Shown one piece after another: positions 51,787 through 61,600 of a stretch of 64,000 nt of DNA. Position 1 is the stretch's first letter; each line of letters opens with the position of its first letter. The stretch lies in assembly GCF_051020955.1 (NCBI RefSeq), contig NW_027476331.1, forward strand, positions 186,001-250,000, in the 5' to 3' direction. The position numbers and the translations under genes were made by a program. The DNA is from Megalopta genalis. Its lineage: Eukaryota > Arthropoda > Insecta > Hymenoptera > Halictidae. Below the pieces are notes generated by a model that saw nothing but the letters and a program-made list of their open reading frames with translations, ran no database searches and had not been told where the DNA came from.

Positions 51787-54700
51787 GTGAAGCTAAATCT
51801 TTCGTTTCGCATGGATTTGACGCTAATCCTTCAACTTCGCGTTGACTTGATGCTAAATCACGTGTTTCGCATGGATTTGAGGCTAGCTCGTTTGTTTCGC
51901 ATGCAGTTGAAGCTAAATCATGTATATCACAATTGTTTGAAGCTAAACCATTTGTTTTGCATGGATACGAAGATAATCCTTCTACTTCGCATTGATTTGA
52001 AGCTAACTCGTTTGTTTCGCATGCAGTTGAAGCTAAATCATGTATATCACAAGTGTTTGAAGCTAAACCATTTGTTTTGCATGGATTCGAAGATAATCCT
52101 TCTACTTCGCATTGATATGAAGATAAATTGTGTGTTTCGCTTTGGATTTGAAGCTAACTCGTTTGTTTCGCACGCACTTGAATGTAAATCAAGTATATCA
52201 CAAGTATTTGAAGCTAAACCGTTTGATTTGCATGGACTTGAAGCTACGCCGTCTACTTCGCATTGATTTGAAGATAAATCATGTGTGTCGCTTGGATTTG
52301 AAGCTCAGCCTTCTACTTCGCATTGATTTGAAGCTAAATAATGCGTTTCGCTTGGATTTTAAGCTAACTCGTTTGTTTCACATGCAGTTGAAGTTAAATC
52401 ATGAATATCACAAGTATTTGAAGCTAAACGAATTGTTTCGCATGGATTTGAAGATAAGCCTCCTACTTCGCATTGATTTGATGCTAAATCATGTGTTTCG
52501 CATGGATTTGAAGCTAACTCGTTTGTTTCGCATGATGTTGAAGCTAAATCATGTATATCACAAGTATTTGAAGCTAAACCATTTTATTCCCATGGATTTG
52601 AAGCTATGCCTTCTACTTCGCATTGATTTGATATTAAATCATATGTTTTGCATGGTTTTTGAAGCTAACTCGATTGTTTCGCACGCAGTTGAAGCTAAAT
52701 CATTTATATCACAAGTGTTTGAAGCTAAACCATTTGTTTCGCATGGATTCGAAGATAACCCATCTACTTCGCATTGATTTGAATCTAAATCATGTGTTTC
52801 GCATGGATTTGAAGCTAACTCGTTTGTTTCGCATGCAGTTGATGCTGAATCATGTATGTCACAAGTGTTTGAAGCTAAACCATTTGTTTCGCATGGATTT
52901 GAAGATAACCCATCTACTTCGCATTGATTTGAAGCTAAATCATGTGTTTCGCATGGATTTGAAGCTAACTCGTTTGTTTCGCATGCTGTTGAAGCTAAAT
53001 CATGTATATCACAAGTATTTGAAGCTAAACCGTTTGATTCGCATGGATTTGAAGCTAAGCCTTCTACCTCGCATTGATTTGAAGATAAATCATGTGTTTC
53101 GCTTGGATTTGAAGCTAACTCGTTTGTTTCGCACGCACTTGAATCTAAATCAAGTATATCACAAGTATTTGAAGCTAAACCGTTTGATTCGCATGGACTT
53201 GAAGCTACGCCTTCTACTTCGCATTGATTTGAAGATAAATCATGTGTGTCGCTTGGATTTGAAGCTCAGCCTTCTACTTCGCATTGATTTGAAGCTAAAT
53301 AATGTGTTTCGCTTGGATTTTAAGGTAACTCGTTTGTTTCACATGCAGTTGAAGTTAAATCATGAATATCACAAGTATTTGAAGCTAATCGAATTGTTTC
53401 GCATGGATTTGAAGATAAGCCTCCTACTTCGCATTTATTTGAAGCTAAATCATGTGTTTCGCATGGATTTGAAGCTAACTCGTTTGTTTCTCTTGTTGTT
53501 GAATGTAAATCATGTATATCACAAGTGTTTGAAGCTAAAACATTTGTTACGTATGGATTCGAAGGTAAGCCTTCTACTTCGCATTGATTTGATGCTAATT
53601 AATGTGTTTCGCATGGATTTGAAGCTAACTCGTTTGTTTCGCTTGCTGTTGAAGCTAAATCAAGTAGGTCACAAGTATTTGAAGCTAAACCATTTGTTTC
53701 GCATGGATTCGAAGATCAGCCTTCTACTTCGCATTGATTTGAAGCTAAATAATTTGTTTCGCTTGGATTTCAAGCTAAGCCTCCTACTTCGCATTGATTT
53801 GAAGCCAAATCATGTGTTTCGCAAGGATTTGAAGCTAACTCGTTTGTTTCGCCTGCGTTTCAAGCTATATCACTTCTATTCACAAGTATGTGAAGCTAAA
53901 TCGTTCGTTTCGCATGGATTTGACGCTAATCCTTCAACTTCGCGTTGACTTGATGCTAAATCACGTGTTTCGCATGGATTTGAGGCTAGCTCGTTTGTTT
54001 CGCATGCAGTTGAAGCTAAATCATGTATATCACAATTGTTTGAAGCTAAACCATTTGTTTTGCATGGATACGAAGATAATCCTTCTACTTCGCATTGATT
54101 TGAAGCTAACTCGTTTGTTTCGCATGCAGTTGAAGCTAAATCATGTATATCACAAGTGTTTGAAGCTAAACCGTTTGATTTGCATGGACTTGAAGCTACG
54201 CCGTCTACTTCGCATTGATTTGAAGATAAATCATGTGTGTCGCTTGGATTTGAAGCTCAGCCTTCTACTTCGCATTGATTTGAAGCTAAATAATGTGTTT
54301 CGCTTGCATTTTAAGCTAACTCGTTTGTTTCACATGCAGTTGAAGTTAAATCATGAATATCACAAGTATTTGAAGCTAAACGAATTGTTTCGCATGGATT
54401 TGAAGATAAGCCTCCTACTTCGCATTGATTTGAAGCTAAATCATGTGTTTCGCATGGATTTGAAGCTAACTCGTTTGTTTCGCATGCTGTTGAAGCTAAA
54501 TCATGTATATCACAAGTGTTTGAAGCTAAACCATTTGTTTCGCATGGATTTGAAGATAACCCATCTACTTCGCATTGATTTGAAGCTAAATCATGTGTTT
54601 CGCATGGATTTGAAGCTAACTCGTTTGTTTCGCATGCTGTTGAAGCTAAATCATGTATATCACAAGTATTTGAAGCTAAACCGTTTGATTCGCATGGATT

Positions 54701-57700
54701 TGAAGCTAAGCCTTCTACCTCGCATTGATTTGAAGATAAATCATGTGTTTCGCTTGGATTTGAAGCTAACTCGTTTGTTTCGCACGCACTTGAATCTAAA
54801 TCAAGTATATCACAAGTATTTGAAGCTAAACCGTTTGATTCGCATGGACTTGAAGCTACGCCTTCTACTTCGCATTGATTTGAAGATAAATCATGTGTGT
54901 CGCTTGGCTTTGAAGCTCAGCCTTCTACTTCGCATTGATTTGAAGCTAAATAATGTGTTTCGCTTGGATTTTAAGGTAACTCGTTTGTTTCACATGCAGT
55001 TGAAGTTAAATCATGAATATCACAAGTATTTGAAGCTAATCGAATTGTTTCGCATGGATTTGAAGATAAGCCTCCTACTTCGCATTGATTTGATGCTAAA
55101 TCATGTGTTTCGGATGGATTTGAAGCTAACTCGTTTGTTTCGCATGCTGTTGAAGCTAAATCATGTATATCACAAGTATTTGAAGCTAAGCCATTTGATT
55201 CGCATGGATTTGAAGCTAAGCCTTCTACCTCGCATTGATTTGAAGATAAATCATGTGTTTCGCTTGGATTTGAAGCTAACTCGTTTGTTTCGCACGCACT
55301 TGAATCTAAATCAAGTATATCACAAGTATTTGAAGCTAAACCGTTTTATTCGCATGGACTTGAAGCTACGCCTTCTACTTCGCATTGATTTGAAGATAAA
55401 TTATGTGTGTCACTTGGATTTGAAGCTCAGCCTTCTACTTCGCATTGATTTGAAGCTAAATAATGTGTTTCGCTTGGATTTTAAGCTAACTCGTTTGTTT
55501 CACACGCAGTTGAAGTTAAATCATGAATATCACAAGTATTTGAAGCTAATCGAATTGTTTCGCATGGATTTGAAGATAAGCCTCCTACTTCGCATTTATT
55601 TGAAGCTAAATCATGTGTTTCGCATGGATTTGAAGCTAACTCGTTTGTTTCTCTTGTTGTTGAATGTAAATCATGTATATCACAAGTGTTTGAAGCTAAA
55701 ACATTTGTTACGTATGGATTCGAAGGTAAGCCTTCTACTTCGCATTGATTTGATGCTAATTAATGTGTTTCGCATGGATTTGAAGCTAACTCGTTTGTTT
55801 CGCTTGCTGTTGAAGCTAAATCAAGTAGGTCACAAGTATTTGAAGCTAAACCATTTGTTTCGCATGGATTCGAAGATCAGCCTTCTACTTCGCATTGATT
55901 TGAAGCTAAATAATTTGTTTCGCTTGGATTTGAAGCTAAGCCTCCTACTTCGCATTGATTTGAAGCCAAATCATGTGTTTCGCAAGGATTTGAAGCTAAC
56001 TCGTTTGTTTCGCCTGCGTTTCAAGCTATATCACTTCTATTCACAAGTATGTGAAGCTAAATCGTTCGTTTCGCATGGATTTGACGCTAATCCTTCAACT
56101 TCGCGTTGACTTGATGCTAAATCACGTGTTTCGCATGGATTTGAGGCTAGCTCGTTTGTTTCGCATGCAGTTGAAGCTAAATCATGTATATCACAATTGT
56201 TTGAAGCTAAACCATTTGTTTTGCATGGATACGAAGATAATCCTTCTACTTCGCATTGATTTGAAGCTAACTCGTTTGTTTCGCATGCAGTTGAAGCTAA
56301 ATCATGTATATCACAAGTATTTGAAGCTAAACCATTTGTTTCGCATGGATTCGAAGATAAGCCTTCTACTTCGCATTGATTTGAAGATAAATCATGTGTG
56401 TCGCTTGGATTTGAAGCTCAGCCTTCTACTTCGCATTGATTTGAAGCTAAATAATGCGTTTCGCTTGGATTTTAAGCTAACTCGTTTGTTTCACATGCAG
56501 TTGAAGTTAAATCATGAATATCACAAGTATTTGAAGCTAAACGAATTGTTTCGCATGGATTTGAAGATAAGCCTCCTACTTCGCATTGATTTGATGCTAA
56601 ATCATGTGTTTCGCATGGATTTGAAGCTAACTCGTTTGTTTCGCATGATGTTGAAGCTAAATCATGTATATCACAAGTATTTGAAGCTAAACCATTTTAT
56701 TCCCATGGATTTGAAGCTATGCCTTCTACTTCGCATTGATTTGATATTAAATCATATGTTTCGCATGGTTTTTGAAGCTAACTCGATTGTTTCGCACGCA
56801 GTTGAAGCTAAATCATTTATATCACAAGTGTTTGAAGCTAAACCATTTGTTTCGCATGGATTCGAAGATAACCCATCTACTTCGCATTGATTTGAATCTA
56901 AATCATGTGTTTCGCATGGATTTGAAGCTAACTCGTTTGTTTCGCATGCAGTTGATGCTGAATCATGTATGTCACAAGTGTTTGAAGCTAAACCATTTGT
57001 TTCGCATGGATTTGAAGATAACCCATCTACTTCGCATTGATTTGAAGCTAAATCATGTGTTTCGCATGGATTTGAAGCTAACTCGTTTGTTTCGCATGCT
57101 GTTGAAGCTAAATCATGTATATCACAAGTATTTGAAGCTAAACCGTTTGATTCGCATGGATTTGAAGCTAAGCCTTCTACCTCGCATTGATTTGAAGATA
57201 AATCATGTGTTTCGCTTGGATTTGAAGCTAACTCGTTTGTTTCGCACGCACTTGAATCTAAATCAAGTATATCACAAGTATTTGAAGCTAAACCGTTTGA
57301 TTCGCATGGACTTGAAGCTACGCCTTCTACTTCGCATTGATTTGAAGATAAATCATGTGTGTCGCTTGGATTTGAAGCTCAGCCTTCTACTTCGCATTGA
57401 TTTGATGCTAAATCATGTGTTTCGGATGGATTTGAAGCTAACTCGTTTGTTTCGCATGCTGTTGAAGCTAAATCATGTATATCACAAGTATTTGAAGCTA
57501 AGCCATTTGATTCGCATGGATTTGAAGCTAAGCCTTCTACCTCGCATTGATTTGAAGATAAATCATGTGTTTCGCTTGGATTTGAAGCTAACTCGTTTGT
57601 TTCGCACGCACTTGAATCTAAATCAAGTATATCACAAGTATTTGAAGCTAAACCGTTTGATTCGCATGGACTTGAAGCTACGCCTTCTACTTCGCATTGA

Positions 57701-58662
57701 TTTGATGATAAATCATGTGTGTCGCTTGGATTTGAAGCTCAGCCTTCTACTTCGCATTGATTTGAAGCTAAATAATGTGTTTCGCTTGGATTTTAAGGTA
57801 ACTCGTTTGTTTCACATGCAGTTGAAGTTAAATCATGAATATCACAAGTATTTGAAGCTAATCGAATTGTTTCGCATGGATTTGAAGATAAGCCTCCTAC
57901 TTCGCATTGATTTGATGCTAAATCATGTGTTTCGGATGGATTTGAAGCTAACTCGTTTGTTTCGCATGCTGTTGAAGCTAAATCATGTATATCACAAGTA
58001 TTTGAAGCTAAGCCATTTGATTCGCATGGATTTGAAGCTAAGCCTTCTACTTCGCATTGAGTTGAAGCTAAATAATGTGTTTCGCTTGGATTTTAAGCTA
58101 ACTCGTTTGTTTCACACGCAGTTGAAGTTAAATCATGAATATCACACGTATTTGAAGCTAATCGAATTGTTTCGCATGGATTTGAAGATAAGCCTCCTAC
58201 TTCGCATTTATTTGAAGCTAAAACGTGTGCATCGCATGGTTTTGAAGCTTACTCGTTTGTTACGCATGCAGTTGAATCTAAATCATGTATACCACAAGTA
58301 TTTGAAGCTAAACCATTTGTTTCGCATGGATTTAAAGCTGAGCCTTCTTCTTCGCATTGATTTGAATCTAAATCATGTGTTCCGTTTGGATTTGAAGCTA
58401 ACTCGATTATTTCGCCTGCAGTTGAAGCTAAATCATGTATATCACAAGTATTTGAAGTTAAATCATTTGATTCGCATGGATTTGAATCTAGGCCTTCTAC
58501 TTCGCATTGATTTGAAGCTAAATAATTTGTTTCGCTTGGATTTGAAGCTAAGCCTCCTACTTCGCATTGATTTGAAGCCAAATCATGTGTTTCGCAAGGA
58601 TTTGAAGCTAACTCGTTTGTTTCGCCTGCGTTTCAAGCTATATCACTTCTATTCACAAGTAT
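51787..58662. repeat. Right-hand higher-order unit H2 (6,876 bp)
   Basis: The unit starts with the CTTTCG variant and parallels H1. Relative to H1 it has a ~510-bp deletion near 57400, where GATTTGATGCTAAATC directly follows the e' unit. It also lacks most of the CTAACTGG / CAATTGTTTCGC tail near 58510. Its first 2.6 kb match H3 at offset 6,876 (51787/58663, 52659/59535, 53890/60766). GTTTCAAGC near 53769, replacing ATTTGAAGC, is private to this copy. The longest open frame of the window (53890-56109) falls here. Confidence 0.87.
53890..56109 (+). other. Longest open frame (739 codons); probably not a gene
   Basis: The translation is a run of basic, Leu-rich decapeptides (MDLKLNHVFR-like: KLTRLFR, KLNHVYH, KISLLLR). 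I recognise no domain, signal peptide or catalytic motif. In this frame the unit's codons are ATG GAT TTG AAG CTA AAT CAT GTG TTT CGC; only TTG and AAG can become stop codons by one substitution, so long open runs are expected by chance. The ATG recurs nearly every unit, so the start is arbitrary. The frame ends at TGA in CGTTGACTTG, just after a 31-bp unit. Equivalent segments of H1 are split into other frames. Coding is unlikely but not excluded. Confidence 0.15.
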
Positions 58663-61600
58663 GTGAAGCTAAATCTTTCGTTTCGCATGGATTTGACGCT
58701 AATCCTTCAACTTCGCGTTGACTTGATGCTAAATCACGTGTTTCGCATGGATTTGAGGCTAGCTCGTTTGTTTCGCATGCAGTTGAAGCTAAATCATGTA
58801 TATCACAATTGTTTGAAGCTAAACCATTTGTTTTGCATGGATACGAAGATAATCCTTCTACTTCGCATTGATTTGAAGCTAACTCGTTTGTTTCGCATGC
58901 AGTTGAAGCTAAATCATGTATATCACAAGTGTTTGAAGCTAAACCATTTGTTTTGCATGGATTCGAAGATAATCCTTCTACTTCGCATTGATATGAAGAT
59001 AAATTGTGTGTTTCGCTTTGGATTTGAAGCTAACTCGTTTGTTTCGCACGCACTTGAATGTAAATCAAGTATATCACAAGTATTTGAAGCTAAACCGTTT
59101 GATTTGCATGGACTTGAAGCTACGCCGTCTACTTCGCATTGATTTGAAGATAAATCATGTGTGTCGCTTGGATTTGAAGCTCAGCCTTCTACTTCGCATT
59201 GATTTGAAGCTAAATAATGCGTTTCGCTTGGATTTTAAGCTAACTCGTTTGTTTCACATGCAGTTGAAGTTAAATCATGAATATCACAAGTATTTGAAGC
59301 TAAACGAATTGTTTCGCATGGATTTGAAGATAAGCCTCCTACTTCGCATTGATTTGATGCTAAATCATGTGTTTCGCATGGATTTGAAGCTAACTCGTTT
59401 GTTTCGCATGATGTTGAAGCTAAATCATGTATATCACAAGTATTTGAAGCTAAACCATTTTATTCCCATGGATTTGAAGCTATGCCTTCTACTTCGCATT
59501 GATTTGATATTAAATCATATGTTTTGCATGGTTTTTGAAGCTAACTCGATTGTTTCGCACGCAGTTGAAGCTAAATCATTTATATCACAAGTGTTTGAAG
59601 CTAAACCATTTGTTTCGCATGGATTCGAAGATAACCCATCTACTTCGCATTGATTTGAATCTAAATCATGTGTTTCGCATGGATTTGAAGCTAACTCGTT
59701 TGTTTCGCATGCAGTTGATGCTGAATCATGTATGTCACAAGTGTTTGAAGCTAAACCATTTGATTCGCATGGATTTGAAGATAACCCATCTTCTTCGCAT
59801 TGATTTGAAGCTAAATCATGTGTTTCGCATGGATTTGAAGCTAACTCGTTTGTTTCGCATGCTGTTGAAGCTAAATCATGTATATCACAAGTATTTGAAG
59901 CTAAACCGTTTGATTCGCATGGATTTGAAGCTAAGCCTTCTACCTCGCATTGATTTGAAGATAAATCATGTGTTTCGCTTGGATTTGAAGCTAACTCGTT
60001 TGTTTCGCACGCACTTGAATCTAAATCAAGTATATCACAAGTATTTGAAGCTAAACCGTTTGATTCGCATGGACTTGAAGCTACGCCTTCTACTTCGCAT
60101 TGATTTGAAGATAAATCATGTGTGTCGCTTGGATTTGAAGCTCAGCCTTCTACTTCGCATTGATTTGAAGCTAAATAATGTGTTTCGCTTGGATTTTAAG
60201 GTAACTCGTTTGTTTCACATGCAGTTGAAGTTAAATCATGAATATCACAAGTATTTGAAGCTAATCGAATTGTTTCGCATGGATTTGAAGATAAGCCTCC
60301 TACTTCGCATTTATTTGAAGCTAAATCATGTGTTTCGCATGGATTTGAAGCTAACTCGTTTGTTTCTCTTGTTGTTGAATGTAAATCATGTATATCACAA
60401 GTGTTTGAAGCTAAAACATTTGTTACGTATGGATTCGAAGGTAAGCCTTCTACTTCGCATTGATTTGATGCTAATTAATGTGTTTCGCATGGATTTGAAG
60501 CTAACTCGTTTGTTTCGCTTGCTGTTGAAGCTAAATCAAGTAGGTCACAAGTATTTGAAGCTAAACCATTTGTTTCGCATGGATTCGAAGATCAGCCTTC
60601 TACTTCGCATTGATTTGAAGCTAAATAATTTGTTTCGCTTGGATTTGAAGCTAAGCCTCCTACTTCGCATTGATTTGAAGCCAAATCATGTGTTTCGCAA
60701 GGATTTGAAGCTAACTCGTTTGTTTCGCCTGCGTTTCAAGCTATATCACTTCTATTCACAAGTATGTGAAGCTAAATCGTTCGTTTCGCATGGATTTGAC
60801 GCTAATCCTTCAACTTCGCGTTGACTTGATGCTAAATCACGTGTTTCGCATGGATTTGAGGCTAGCTCGTTTGTTTCGCATGCAGTTGAAGCTAAATCAT
60901 GTATATCACAATTGTTTGAAGCTAAACCATTTGTTTTGCATGGATACGAAGATAATCCTTCTACTTCGCATTGATTTGAAGCTAACTCGTTTGTTTCGCA
61001 TGCAGTTGAAGCTAAATCATGTATATCACAAGTGTTTGAAGCTAAACCGTTTGATTTGCATGGACTTGAAGCTACGCCGTCTACTTCGCATTGATTTGAA
61101 GATAAATCATGTGTGTCGCTTGGATTTGAAGCTCAGCCTTCTACTTCGCATTGATTTGAAGCTAAATAATGTGTTTCGCTTGCATTTTAAGCTAACTCGT
61201 TTGTTTCACATGCAGTTGAAGTTAAATCATGAATATCACAAGTATTTGAAGCTAAACGAATTGTTTCGCATGGATTTGAAGATAAGCCTCCTACTTCGCA
61301 TTGATTTGATGCTAAATCATGTGTTTCGCATGGATTTGAAGCTAACTCGTTGGTTTCGCATGCAGTCGAAGCTAAATCATGTATATCACAAGTATTTGAA
61401 TCTGAACCATTTGTTCCGCATGGATTTGAAACTAATCCTCCTACTTCGCATTGATTTGAAGCTTAATCATGTGTTTCGCTTGGATTTGAAGCTAACTCGT
61501 TTGTTTCGCATGCAGTTGAAGCGAAATCATGTATATCACAAGTATTTGAATCTGAACCATTTTGTTCGCATGAATATCAATCTAAACCATGCGTATCGAA